Below, one piece after another: positions 22,587-34,054 of a stretch of 64,000 bases of DNA (position 1 is the first letter of the stretch; each line of letters opens with the position of its first letter). The notes beneath the pieces are model-generated. The model did not search any database, had not been told where the DNA came from, and saw only the letters and a program-made list of their open reading frames with translations. The translations under genes and the position numbers were made by a program. Source of the stretch: Nematopogon swammerdamellus. Taxonomy: Eukaryota > Arthropoda > Insecta > Lepidoptera > Adelidae. The stretch covers positions 7,151,347 through 7,215,346 of the forward strand of contig OX336355.1 in NCBI GenBank assembly GCA_946902875.1, in the 5' to 3' direction.

Positions 22587-24235
22587 AAATGTGCGTGCGA
22601 CAGCGAGCCTCCTGCTGCTAGGGTTGCTACCACGCGATTTGAATTTTCCATCATTCGAGTATTTGTTTATTATTTTATCACCGTACAAATTATCTTTTAA
22701 GTATAACTATAATAAACACATCACTGTAAATCGTTCTGACATCAAATCAAAGCAATAAAGAAAATGCCTTCAATATACAATTATTTTCCACACACAACTC
22801 ACGAAAATTTACAATTTCCTTCATGCAGATTGTTCATTTTTCCGTCCTTGCCACACCAACTATCGGCATCTCCTTCTCGGTCACGGATGGCGCGCTTACG
22901 ATTTTATGCTCCCCGTCTTGCTCGCACATAAACACGTCTTCTTCTTCTTCTTTTTTTAAATAGTGGCAACCAAACGAATAGGAAATTCGTTTATTACTGC
23001 CAGTATCCAGTGACGGAGTTGCACGGTATAAATTTGTGATTATTTTTTATAATATAATAAAACAAAATAATGTTGAAAGGAACGAAGCATTTGAAGTTAC
23101 TAGTTTGCATGCACAAATTCTGGAAGACACATACTTAGTTGTAAATAAGAAGATGAAAATAAATAACTAAAACATTATACATATATTTATATATAATTAA
23201 TTACAGTCTTACGTCATTACATTTTATAAATTTTAATATATATTTTATAACATGGGAATTGTTAGTATACAGTATCGTTTGTATGTTAGTAGGCATAAAC
23301 ACGTCGCTGGCTGTCATTTAGTGACAGCTTAACTGTCAGTCTACTATACACGACAACTACATTAACTAGGCGTTGGACATGTATGGTCACATTTGAACCA
23401 CTAGCTACAATATTGCATGTAGATGATCGACAGGGTTAGCTTGGAAGACGAGAGAACCTACACCGGTGGTGCACACGATACAACCACTCATACCAGAAAT
23501 GCATGACTGACAGAGACCGATAGTGAGGTACTTCAATAGGATATGCGTATGCTAGAAAGAGATACCGGCTTTTTCGTTAGTTGTGTCGTTCAATGTCGGA
23601 CCGGCCCGGCCACATTTGTGTCGAGGTGTGCTTACCTCGACACAAATATGGACAAATATATATATAAAATAAAATGCCATTTCACAAAATTTTGATAGAT
23701 TATCTGTAATATCTAATATGTGATTCCATTTTCCGTCTTGGCTTTAGTTTTTAAATTTTTTCACCCCACACGACGGCATAACTCCACGACCATAGAGCAG
23801 TTTGTAGGTACCTATATATTGGGCAAACAAACACGCGCGAACGCTTTGACGGATGAATCGAAACTGACAGCTCAGTCGGGTATTCTATCTAACGCAGAGG
23901 AAAGCTGATGGTGCTTCTTGTTGTTTTATATAGTTCAATGGATACAGGCCAAAATTTTACACTGGCGCCAGTGGCGCCTTTCTCCAAATCTGGAGACAGC
24001 GAAAAAGTTATGTCCGCGGACGAAATGTCACTAATGACAAAAACTTTAGTCTAGCGCTGTCTCGTTCTAACACATACGATTTACATTCTATAAAAAATAA
24101 TATAGCTAGCCTAATTCAAGCTAGCTAGCTAGGTTAGCTAGCTTGTTTCTTTCGCACTAGAGGCAATTCACGTTTTATCTCTAGAGTGTTCTTGCTCATT
24201 TGTCCTATCTTTACTTCACTAGGTACGTAACGGTG
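22587..24235. other. AT-rich spacer with a short perfect hairpin, no gene seen
   Basis: A 14-bp perfect stem (atttgtgtcgaggt / acctcgacacaaat, 6-bp loop) lies at 23614-23647. A gctagc-rich palindromic patch lies near 24107-24150. Sequence at 24155-24222 resembles the spacer of the hairpin at 15839-15916. I found no coding region that I would support. Confidence 0.45.
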
Positions 24236-24478
24236 TAGAGAGCGTTCCAACTAAAAGTTCCCTTCGCCGTTATGTTGGCTCCACTGCCAGTGTTACTGTC
24301 AGTGCTTAAATTCCTGTTGCCAGATTGTAATGTAATCGGTATTTACCGTACAAAAAATACTGTAAATACTGATAATTACGGGTAAATCTGTACACATAGC
24401 AACCCTCAAGGCCGTTTTGACAGATAGACAGTGGAGCCAACATAACGGCGAAGGGAACTTTTATATGGAACGCTCTAT
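24236..24478. mobile_element. 240-bp MITE with ~45-bp terminal inverted repeats
   Basis: The left end (gagcgttccaactaaaagtt, then cccttcgccgttatgttggc, then tccactg) is mirrored by the right end (cagtggagccaacataacgg, then cgaagggaacttttatatgg, then aacgctctat). It is non-coding. The target duplication is unclear. The arms are still highly similar, which suggests a fairly young insertion. Confidence 0.85.
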
Positions 24479-24894
24479 AATAAATAAATAATAAGTATAG
24501 GTAGATCGTTCACAGTTATTTTACCTCTGACATGTGTTACTTTATTTTCCCGCTAGGTTGGCATTGTGTGCTAAATCGTGAAAAATGTTACCTGCTATGT
24601 ATATATTCCCTTAGTAGTGGAAAATAAAATTATATATATTGTGCATCTTTATTAGGTAGTAGGACAAAGATAGAAGATTGATAGCAATGCGAAAATGTGC
24701 GCCACATTGAAGATAGGTTTTGTGAAACGGATCGATGTATGGACGCGGCACTTGACAAGTTTATGAATTGAATGACGAGTCTGATACAGAATCTGACAGT
24801 AATTTTGATGATTCGTGTTCATCAGATAGTGATTTTTCACAATTAGATATCCGCCTGGATCATTCGTATTCAAAATAAATCAAATTATATGTAA

Positions 24895-25150
24895 AATAAT
24901 CTGTAGTTTTTGACGTGATGACGTCACGTCTTATAAATTGATGAACACCGGCTGCACACAGTGTCACGTTCCATCTAAACCTGTGTGTGCAAGCGAGAGC
25001 GCGTAACAAGCGATAGAGAGGCATATAAGGAGAGTAGGAAATACAAAATATATTTGTCCGTCTTTTGCGAGCCTCGAACCCGCGGTCCCTGCCACCAATA
25101 TTGTGTGACCGACCAGACGTCTTAAACCACCCGGCTAAATCGGTCATGTA
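24895..25150 (-). mobile_element. tRNA-derived SINE (head at 25060-25147)
   Basis: On the minus strand the head reads like a tRNA gene. An A-box-like tagccgggtggtttaagacg is followed by a B-box ggttcgaggct about 60 nt later. The cloverleaf is degraded and a plain non-tRNA body follows (toward 24895). That pattern fits a pol III SINE rather than a functional tRNA. The A-box region starts right at the ccgatttagccgg motif near 25144. No other copy of this SINE was found in the window. Confidence 0.65.
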
Positions 25151-25389
25151 CTAGTGAAGTGAATTCGGTCACCAGTAGGTGAGATTCGCAGTTAGGTAGG
25201 TGTTGCAACGTTGTAGTATGCGCTTTGATATGTAGATGGCATAAATTCAAAGTTTATATTGATAATTAATCTTTATTTTCTCATTTTTATCATGTACTTA
25301 AATTAATTTTACATATTTTATATTCTACAAAAACTTATAAAAATACACAAAATTAATAAAAATCTAAATAAAAACGGTAAATATCCGCC

Positions 25390-25965
25390 AGCGGCGGGAG
25401 GCAGGCCTCCAAGCACGCCGGTGGGTGCAGGCCGTGACTACGGAGCTCTCCGGGACGACGCGAGACAAGCTACGAGCGATAGGTGGTGGTACTAGACACG
25501 TAGGCCACCACCACCCCCATCCCGGAGAGCTCCGTATCCGTCGGACTGCGGGGCGACGTCACACAGCTCTTCTATCTTTGTTGGCCCTCTTGCGTGCGTC
25601 GCTGTTGCGCACGGCGCTGCACCCCGGTAGCGGAGGCTGCAAGCGCGACACAGGGCCGCGATAGCCCCAAGCTAACCGGTGGCGGCGGACTTCGTACCGT
25701 CGTAGCTGGTGTGGCGGGGCGTGTCCCTGATTCGTCATCCTCACCGGCAGACGCGGGCGATGGATCAGCGAACCGTGGTGGATTGGGTGCGCTGGTTGCG
25801 AAAAAAGCAGCAGGTCTTGTCACTGGATCCGGCCACACTGCGAGGAGGGCGAGGCGTGTTGACTGGGACGCGCGACGTCAATTGTCCCTCCTCTGACACA
25901 GCGGGGTGGTGAGGCGCTGAGGCGGTGTCGCCGGTAATCTACTGCCGAGGCTGCCGGTAACCGGT
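25390..25965. other. GC-rich segment of unknown nature
   Basis: This segment is much richer in GC than its surroundings. It contains an inverted repeat, tacggagctctccggga at about 25438 against tcccggagagctccgta at about 25522. Several short overlapping ORFs exist on both strands, as expected of GC-rich DNA, and none has a recognisable domain. It could be a fragment of a LINE or a relic of a CpG-rich element. I do not call a gene. Confidence 0.4.
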
Positions 25966-26856
25966 TTTATAAAATTTAATTTTTTTGAAACTTTCAGAAA
26001 AAAAATTTACCCCTGTCAGTCTGACAGCTTTTCTTCTTAATATTATTAGTTTTTAAAGTACTCACATTTGCGATTTAAGAATTAAACTTCTAAGCTACGA
26101 TAAAGTAATACCCAGGTGAATTAAGTAAACTCCAGGAATATTTACAGGGAAATCGTATAAATCGAATATGGCGACACAGAGCTCAGGTTAGCCAACTTTA
26201 TAGCCAGAGGTAAAATAAATAACTGTGAACGGACTGTAGGCTCGGTGATGTATACTCAAATGTGACTCAAATACAATATTTCCTAAAAGTCTGGCTGGAC
26301 CTATTTGGGTAATTCAGAAAGCAATAAGCATATACCTAGTACTAGATTTTTATCTCTAAATGTTTTTACATTGTTTTTGTATATAATAATCAATGATAAT
26401 AATAACATTTCCTGGTCCACGATCTAGATGTAGATTGTAGATTCCATTTCAATAAACTGCCGGCAAATAAATGCAGTCTGTCTTTCAATGTATGGATAAA
26501 AAAAATGTTTCAATATAGGTTATCGCTGTTCAATATGACATACGGAAGGGACAAATCCATTGACTTATAAAAACCTGACAAATCCTACCTAACACAAAGA
26601 GCTTACCTAACACTGCCTTGATAAAATTATTATCAAAGAGTTTTTATTACGTCGGAGCGCAGCGACGTAATACAAACTCTTTGATTATTATGTACGAGAT
26701 ATATTATCTAATTACGTTATGCCATGGTCAAATCAAGGACGTTATAAAATTGTCAATTAAATACTTAGATATTTTTTTCCGAAAAATCGACATTGTAGTT
26801 TTTAAACTGACAGTTTAATAACTACCCGCTGTCAAACAAACGTCACGTAAAATAAA
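25966..26856. other. AT-rich spacer with one long-stem hairpin
   Basis: At about 26629-26684 the sequence atcaaagagtttttattacg then tcg is followed after 8 bases by its inverted copy (cgacgtaatacaaactcttt gat, one mismatch). The remainder shows no gene or repeat that I can support. Confidence 0.5.
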
Positions 26857-26864
26857 ACGCTGAC

Positions 26865-28478
26865 CAGTGTTGCCATGTTAGGAGATTTTCTCCTAGATTC
26901 AGGAGAATTTCAGCGGTGTTAGGAGAAGTTTTTGCCTGTCAGGAGAGTAGGAGAAAATCTAGGAGAAAGAAAATCATTACAGGAGAAGATTTAGGAGTGA
27001 GAAACATATATTTACTAGTAAGTAACAAACAAATATTTCGGTATGTACGGTGACAACACAATGAATGAACTGTTTGTGAATCAACCAACCTCTCAAGTCA
27101 CACAATATACGATAGGATTTGTCTTTTAATAAGAGCAAGGTTCCCCTTCTTGCTCTTTAGATAGGATAATGTGACACTCTGTGAGTGTGTGCGTGCATTG
27201 ATCGACCGACAAGCGACTACCAGGCGGGCCTAACCGAACGAACACTTTGTTATCAATCAATGTTATTTACATGTATTCTTTGTAATAATCAGTAGTATTA
27301 CTGAGCCTACATCGATAGTCTGTCCGTCAGTCCGCACTACGTTAACGGCTGTATCTTTTGTACCGTAATAGGTAGCTGGTTGTGATTTTCACAGATCATG
27401 TGTTATTTATTATTGGCGGACATCCTATTAAATAATAAGAAAAACAAAATAAAATTAAGGGCTTCTCCATAAAAGAAACGTTTTTTTTTCTAAAAAAAAA
27501 TATTTTTTGTTTGGTTTTGCTCTAACGTAAAAACGGTAATACGTACAAGTGTCAAACTTGGTGTGGTTAAAAACTAAAAAAAAAAACAAATAATTAAAAC
27601 AGACGAATTACGTGGTGGTTAAAATGGCAATCGTGGTTATGACGGGGGGACAAATCATTATTGGCGGAGAAGTGATAGAACATATTGAAGGAAGAGTATG
27701 TACGTATATCTCGGTTAAATACTGCTTGGTAGACAAGGTCTCCTTAAGAAGGTCGAGGGAGGAATTCAACTGAGTATGGCTGCCTCAGAAATTTAAAATT
27801 CGCCCCGAGGTCTAACCTGTATATATTATGACCAGCGCGTCCTACCGTTTATGACGTACGGGTGTGAAACGTGAACTCTGACTAAAGTTGTTTTCAAAAG
27901 TTGCCCAGCGAGCGATGGAACTAGCAATGCTGGGCTGGCATGGGAGTATAGCTAGGCGAAATGGTGCGTAATGAATGACTAATGAATGAGGGGACGACGA
28001 CCGTTGGAGTAACCATGTACTACATTGGCGGCCGTGGACAGGAAAATGGAGTGTGCGAGACCACCCGCCAGGTGGGACGCCGACATGAAGTATGTCGGCG
28101 GAAAGCAGTGGTCCGTACCGCTGAAGGCCGAGAGACTGGAGGAAAATTGAAGGCGTATGTCCAGCAGTAGGCGCTTACACGCTGACCGACTGACTGACTG
28201 ACAGAGAACTCTCGGTGCGCGAGTTCGACTCGCACTTGACCGGTTTTCAGGGTGCAAAAGATACTGCTCTTTACAGGTAAGACAGACAGACGGACGGACA
28301 GACGGCCTAGGCTTAGTAAAATGGTCCCTTACGTATAAGGAACACTAAAAATGTGGTGAAATTTTTATAATTTGAAGAACAGGAGAATTTTTTAGGATGA
28401 CGAAAATTTTCTAGGAGATTTTTAGGAGATTTTCGAAATCAATCTAGGAGAATTTCAAAATTTGAGTTGGCAACACTG
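26865..28478 (+). mobile_element. hAT-type non-autonomous element A with perfect 8-bp TSD
   Basis: The element starts CAGTGTTGCCATGTTAGGAG and ends GAGTTGGCAACACTG, giving hAT-style CAGTG termini. The 8 bases on either side are identical (ACGCTGAC at 26857-26864 and 28479-28486), as expected for hAT transposase. Subterminal aggag repeats (aggagatttt, aggagaattt) are dense at both ends and are likely transposase-binding sites. No transposase is present. The interior carries a fragment of an RTE-type LINE (about 27740-28190) and a piece of the ctcgcacttgaccgg repeat. It is 1614 bp, a close relative of element B next door, and lacks about 80 bp of the LINE fragment. Confidence 0.93.
27740..28190 (+). 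pseudogene. RTE-type LINE 3' fragment carried inside hAT element A
   Basis: The + strand preserves the C-terminal region of an RTE-like reverse transcriptase in broken frames: motifs around tatgaccagcgcgtcctacc, gtacgggtgtgaaacgtga and cagcgagcgatggaact. The end matches the independent RTE fragment at 36245-36735 (reverse complement). About 80 bp present in element B are missing here between gaatgagg and gacgacgacc. It is not functional. Confidence 0.65.
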
Positions 28479-28498
28479 ACGCTGACTGCACCGCTGCC

Positions 28499-30178
28499 CA
28501 GTGTTGCCATGTTAGGAGATTTTCTCCTAGATTCAGGAGAATTTCGGCGGTGTTAGGAGAAGTTTTTGCCTGTCAGGAGAGTAGGAGAAAATCTAGGAGA
28601 AAGAAAATCATTACAGGAGAAGATTTAGGAGTGAGAAACATATATTTACTAGTAACAAACAAATATGTCGGTATGTACGGTGACAACACAATGAATGAAC
28701 TGTATGTGAATCAACCAACCTTTCAAGTCACACAATATACGATAGGATTTGTTTTTTGATAAGAGCAAAGTTTAGGATAATGTGCCACTCTGTGAGTGTG
28801 TGCGCGCATTGATCGACCAACAAGCCGGCTACTGGGCGGGCCTTTGTTATTGTTATTTACATGTATTCTTTGTAATAATCAGTAGTATTACTATTAAGTA
28901 ATCTGTGGTATTACTAGGCCTACGTCGACAGTCTGTTCGTCAGTCCGCACTACTTTATCGTTTGTAACTTTTGTACCGTAATAGGTAGCTGGTTGTGATT
29001 TTCACAGATCATGTGTTATTTATTATTGGCGGACATCCTATCAAATAATAAGAAAAATAAATTAAAATTAAGGGCTTCCCCATACAAGAAAGGTGTTTTT
29101 TTCTAGAAAAAATTTTTTTTTGTTTGGTTTTGCTCTAACGTAAAAACGGTAATACGTACAAGTGTCAAACTTGATGTGGTTAAAAACTAAAAAAAAAAAC
29201 AAATAATTAAAACAGACGAATTACGTGGTGGTTACAATGGCAATCGTGGTTATGACGGGAGGACAAATCATTATTGGCGGAGAAGTGATAGAACCGATTG
29301 AAGGAAGAGTATGTACGTATATCTCGGTTAAATACTGCTTGGTAGACAAGGTCTCCTTAAGGAGGTCGAGGGAGGAACTCAACTGAGTAGGCCTGCCTCG
29401 GAAATTTAAAATTCACCCGGAGGTCTAACCTGTATATATTATGACCAGCGCGTCCTACCATTTATGAAGTACGGGGGTGAAACGTGAGCTCTGACTATAA
29501 GTAGTTGTTTTCAAAAGTTGTCCAGCGAGCGATGGAACTAGCCATGCTGGGGTGGCCTGGGAGTATAGCTAGGCGAAATGGTGCGTAATGAAATGAATGA
29601 CTAATGAATGAGGCAATCCGCCGACGCACCAAAGTAATCGATATTGGAAACCAGGTGGATAAGCTAAAATGGCAGTGGGCTGGGCACGTTAGCTGAAGGG
29701 ACGACGACCGTTGGAGTAACGTACATTGGAGGGCGTGGACAGGAAAATGGAGTGTGGAAGACCACCCGCCAAGTGGGACGCCGACATGAAGTATGTCGGC
29801 TGAAAGCAGTGGTCCGTACCGCTGAAGGCCGAGAGACTGGAGGAAAATTGAAGGTGTATGTCCAGCAGTAGACGCTTACACGCTGACCGACTGACTGACT
29901 GACAGAGAACCCTCGGTGCGCGAGTTCGACTCGAACTTGACCGGTTTTCAGGGTGCAAAAGATACACCTCTTCACAGGTAAGACAGACAGATGGACGGAG
30001 AGACAGCCTAGGCTTAGTAAAATGGTCCCGTACGTATAAGAACACAAAAAATGTAGTGAAATTTTTATAATTTGAATAACAGGAGAATTTTTTAGGAGGA
30101 CGAAAATTTTCTAGGAGATTTTTAGGAGATTTTCGAAGTCAATCTAGGAGAATTTCAAAATTTGAGTTGGCAACACTG
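28499..30178 (+). mobile_element. hAT-type non-autonomous element B with perfect 8-bp TSD
   Basis: It has the same family and orientation as element A: the same CAGTGTTGCCA and TGGCAACACTG ends, with aggag-rich subterminal regions. Its own target duplication is CCGCTGCC (28491-28498 and 30179-30186), different from that of A, so it arose by a separate insertion. The length is 1680 bp. Only 20 bp separate the two elements: A's right duplication, tgca, and B's left duplication. The internal LINE fragment is more complete here. No transposase is encoded. Confidence 0.93.
29370..29895 (+). pseudogene. RTE-type LINE 3' fragment carried inside hAT element B
   Basis: This is the same fragment as in element A but with the extra segment gcaatccgccgacgcaccaa to cgttagctga. 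In this frame it reads like the typical RTE C-terminal KLKWQWAGH region. Both hAT copies hold it at the same place. It was therefore already part of the hAT element before these two insertions. Confidence 0.65.
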
Positions 30179-30186
30179 CCGCTGCC

Positions 30187-31195
30187 CGCCTGCAAACTGA
30201 ACATTTTGTTTGCCAACAATACTTTTATTATCTTACTTTACAACCGCATACGATACAAGTTCAAGAAATGGGTGACACCGGAGAAGGAGATAAGAAGGTA
30301 TTACCTATCTATCACTGTGTTTAAATCGTATCGTCGCCATAGTATGTATGTATGGTTTGTAGCAGAGCAAGGAGCGTGTTATCTGATCTCTTGACCTTGT
30401 CTGTATTTAGAGGTCGATGGGAGCGGGCTGTAGATAGAATAGTCTTATCATTTGAATAAGGTTTTAAAAAATGCAGGATCAATGGATGTACAAGAAATGC
30501 TGGATTCCATTATTTCTAAAATTGGTCATAGAACACGCAACGTGTTGGTTTTTATAAGATAAAACTGCAAACCTTTTTTCCAACATCGTTATGTCGGTGC
30601 TGCGAGCTGCAACGCATAGGCAGCGTCTGCGCACCGCCCAACTTTAGATGGGTGACCACTGACTGACCACCCAACGTTGACCCAATACAATAAAGTACCT
30701 ATAGGTATAATGAAAAATAAAAAAAAGCAAAAGCATAGATTATTTATTGATGGAAGATCATAGGAAAACAAATAAGTATAGCGGTTTCAAAATTCTGCAA
30801 CAAATCTAAGATAGTAATTTTTTTTTTCTTTTTCATTTTTGAAGATAATTTAAGCTAAAATATTCATGAATCCTCGGAACATCACTCATCGTCCCGAGGA
30901 CGGCCGCCGCGTTCTCCTGCTGAGTGGCCAGGTTTATGTGTTGCGTGGGGAACGCTTTGGCACGTCGTTTCAATAAACAGCTGACGTAGCTGCTTCACGA
31001 GGTCTTCAGTGTCCTGCCCCCACACTCCGAGAGTGAACACAGCAAAGGCAACGGAGGAAGGTGTCGCATTGAGCTTGCGATGGCTTTACCAAACACATCT
31101 GGGCCCATTGGCAATAGATTAGGGTGTTAATCGAGGTCGGGACTGGCGAGCGGCCGCTCTGTGTAGTTCTCCAGCATGCATTACGTTAACTGACA
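30187..31195. other. Spacer with a dispersed repeat, no gene seen
   Basis: At 31080-31152 a stretch with gatggctttaccaaacacat, gggcccattggca and aatcgaggtcgggactggcga is similar to 44793-44864 in the same orientation, so it is a dispersed repeat, probably LINE-derived. The rest is AT-rich, and short ORFs there have no recognisable features. Confidence 0.45.
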
Positions 31196-31440
31196 ATATT
31201 GGCTACATCACCTACAACATCCGTGATGTCAGCCCATAACACCGGGTGAACTAGGTGCCATGTCAGTGCTTCCCTTTATTTCATTTCGGCTACACTGAAC
31301 TGAACAGAAAACACGAACTATTTACAAAGCCGTTTCAGCCGACGTTTCATTCAGTGCGGTGGTACCGACCCGGGCGGGATAAACCCTACCACCTAGTAAG
31401 GTAAGAAGGGAAGGGACGTACAGTTTTGTACAAATTGTGT
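31196..31440 (-). mobile_element. Modular short retroposon, copy 2
   Basis: This is the reverse complement of the shared body (ctacaacatccgtgatgtca, then cccataacaccgggtgaact). Its 5' side has the acataaaactgtaggtccctt-type module, mutated to cgtacagttttgt on the + strand. The poly(A) end is decayed. It is inverted relative to the copy at 31627-31991 with about 190 bp between them. Confidence 0.75.
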
Positions 31441-31626
31441 TAGCCTTTTGCTACAGCATAGCCAGCAACCCGACTAGAGCCCACTACATGACTAGGAGAT
31501 AAGCAATCTGCACACTTTCATCGTTTATTTTTATAATTCAGCATTAGGAATATAATGTCCACAGAACCGGGAGAACACCCGTACAGTGAAATCATTTCTC
31601 CGGGTAGGTATGGTAGGTTTCTCAGC

Positions 31627-31996
31627 CTTGGTAGCTCAGTGGTGCGGTTGGTCGACTGTTGTTAAGAAACCCTGAGAGCGGTCAGTACTTGGATGGTTGA
31701 CCGCTCGACCGTTGGAGGCTGAACGTGGTTCGGATTCCACATAAAACTGTAGGTCCCTTCCCTTCTCACCTTACTAGGTCGCAGGGTTTATCCCGCCCGG
31801 GTTGATACCACCGCACTGAATGAAACGTCGGTCTAAACGGCTATGTAAATAGTTCGTGTTTTCAGTCCAGTTCAGTATAGCCGACATGAAATGAAGGGAA
31901 GCACTGACATGGCACCTAGTTCACCCGGTGTTATGGGCTGACATCACGGATGTTGTAGGTGATGTAGCCAAACGTGTGAGGTTCCATAAAAAAAAT
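31627..31996 (+). mobile_element. Modular short retroposon with 5S rRNA-like head, copy 3
   Basis: The head at about 31672-31725 reads gttaagaaaccctgagagcg then gtcagtacttggatggttga then ccgct. This matches the internal promoter part of animal 5S rRNA (gttaagcaac...ggtcagtacttggatgggtgaccgc). It is preceded by a tRNA-A-box-like ttggtagctcagtggtgcgg at 31631 and followed by a B-box-like gtggttcggattcc near 31725. From about 31750 the common body follows, ending in a short A run at 31987-31994. The 5S-like part suggests pol III transcription as in 5S-derived (SINE3-type) SINEs. The tRNA-like flanks make the head composite, which I have not seen in the other copies here. Confidence 0.72.
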
Positions 31997-32071
31997 GGAA
32001 CCTTGATTGTAAACTTGCACTTACTGTTTTTTTTTTATGGCACTAGACATGATTGGGTACAACACATGGTA

Positions 32072-34054
32072 GGCGTCTTCATCGACATAGAGGGCGCGTT
32101 CGATAAAACGACCTTCGGAAGTATTGGGCAGGCTCTGACACAGTATGGTGTTGATTCCACAATCAGTGGCTGGATAGAAAACATGCTGAAGCTCAGAGCG
32201 GTTCAAGTGACGGTGGCAGACACAACGAGGGCTCTAGTCGCTAGAGGCTGCCCACAGGGAGGGGTGTTGTCACCGCTGTTGTGGGACTTTGTGGTGGACG
32301 GCCTCTTAAGGCGCCTAAACGAGGCCGGGTACTACACGGTCGGCTATGCGGATGACATTGCCATCCTCATAAATGGGAGCTTCGAAACGATACTGTGTGA
32401 AGTGATGCAAGGGGCTCTCAAGATCATTGAGGACTGGTGCAAGGAACAATCTCTGTCGGTGAACGCGAAGAAGACAGAGATGGTTCTCTTCACGAACAAA
32501 AGGAAGCTCGGGAACCTTAGATACCCGACGCTTAATGGGACAATGCTAACAATGTCAGAGCAAGTCAAGTATCTGGGCATTATTCTTGACAATAAACTCA
32601 ACTGGAGTAGGCACTTGGACCAAAAAATACAAAAAGCAACCGTCTCATTCTGGCAGTGTCGCAGGCTGCTGGGAAAAACGTGGGGTGTAACCCCCAAAAT
32701 TACTCAGTGGATGTACACTGCCATAGTGAGACCGATGCTATCTTACGGAGCCGTGGTCTGGTGGCCCAGATCCAAACTGCGGACCACAACGATGCAATTA
32801 GAGAAGCTGCAGAGGCTTGCCTGCATAGGCATTACGGGCTGTATGCGCACAACACCCACGGCCGCCATTGAAGCCATGCTCTGTCTGACGCCGCTGGACC
32901 TATTTGTCAGACAGGAGGCAGCGGCGTCCGCACTAAGGCTCAATGCGCTAGGACTATGGAAAGGGGACGAACCGGTAAAGCACACAAGTGTCCTGAACAC
33001 TATGTGCAATGAACTACCCCTATTAAGGGCAGGTTCCGATCGGATACCCACCACCCACGTCTTCGAAAAACATTTCGAGGTCATAATAGGACCAAAAACC
33101 CCTGGCCCATCTAGTGAGACGGAACTCAGAATCTTCACAGACGGGTCACGGACAAGCAGCGGAACCGGTGCGGGCATTTTCTCACTGGAGCTGAACATCA
33201 ACAGATCAGTACCACTTGGTGCACACTCAACCGTTTTCCAAACGGAAGTAATCGGGGTGCTTCAGGCGGCAACCGCTGTGACTGAGATGGGCGTATCAGG
33301 GTACATTATCAAGATACTCTCAGATAGCGCAGCGACTCTTATGGCACTGAAGAGCAAGAGGTGTACCTCAGGCCTAGTGCTACAATGTCGTGGAGCCCTG
33401 GAGAAGGTTGCAGGTAATAATAACAAGGTGATCCTCCAGTGGATAAAAGGCCACAACGAAGACGACGGAAATGACAGCGCTGATGACCTCGCCCGAAGAG
33501 GATCCAGAACTATACCTATAGGAGCGGAACCCGTGATAATGCCGTCAGCGAGCACACAGAGATCTTGGTTGCACGCGTCGACATCACGGAAACACAGGGA
33601 CAGATGGAAGGGCCTCTCAGAGTGCAGACAGTCGAGAGCTGCCCTTCCTAAACCAGACCGAAGGCTGGCTCGGAAGCTTATCAACCTGGCCCGGGCTAAG
33701 CTAAAAATAGCCGTTGGTCTGATGAGCGGTCACTGCTCACTAAATAAACATCTACACACGATGGGTATTACGGATAGTCCACTATGCAGAGGATGCTTGG
33801 CGACGGATGAAACGGCCGAGCATGTTTTGTTGGAGTGCAGTGTGCTTGACAACCAACGAAGGGACATACTCCGCTCCCCATCTTCCGTTGCGGCGGTCTG
33901 CAGACACCCCGGTCGACTTGTGGCTTTCATGGAAGACATAGGCTGGCTGGGGTAGCTGGAGCCTGCGGGGTTTTGCACGAAGGTCCCCAACCAAGCGGGA
34001 TTAGTTTGCAGGCCTAGAGCCAACCCCAAACCTAACAACAACAACAACAACAAC
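32072..34054 (+). pseudogene. 5'-truncated LINE with RT, RNase H and zinc-knuckle C-terminus (R1/LOA/I-like)
   Basis: An open frame to the stop at 33953-33955 encodes the second part of a non-LTR retrotransposon polyprotein. Reverse transcriptase motifs are VGVFIDIEGAFD (motif A), GCPQGGVLSPLLW (B) and YADDIA (C). RNase H motifs follow: FTDGSRTSSGTGAG, FQTEVIGVL, SDSAATL, and IKGHN...SADDLARRG. The C-terminus has a C-x2-C...H...C array (PLCRGCLATDETAEHVLLEC). The RNase H domain points to the R1/LOA/I group of clades. The element is 5'-truncated within the RT domain, so it has no endonuclease or ORF1. It ends in (CAA)n at 34032-34056. A 13-bp duplication, acaacacatggta, lies at 32059-32071 and 34053-34065. 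The apparent ATG at 31928 lies in the neighbouring retroposon and is not its start. The intact frame suggests a recent insertion. Confidence 0.88.

Noticed and set aside
24895..25150. Functional tRNA gene
   Set aside because: A and B boxes are present, but the cloverleaf stems do not pair properly and an unrelated body follows. A SINE head is the better reading.
25390..25965. GC-rich ORFs on both strands as a gene
   Set aside because: Overlapping ORFs in several frames are expected in GC-rich sequence. No conserved motif, splice sites or start context support any of them.
26865..30178. Tandem segmental duplication of 1.65 kb
   Set aside because: The two copies have distinct 8-bp target duplications, so they are independent insertions and not a duplication of the region.
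31627..31750. Functional 5S rRNA gene
   Set aside because: Only the internal promoter portion resembles 5S rRNA. The two ends that form helix I are absent.
31928..32071. ATG at 31928 as the start of the 675-codon LINE protein
   Set aside because: The first ~48 codons lie in a separate retroposon tail and spacer. The target duplication at 32059-32071 shows that the LINE begins at 32072.
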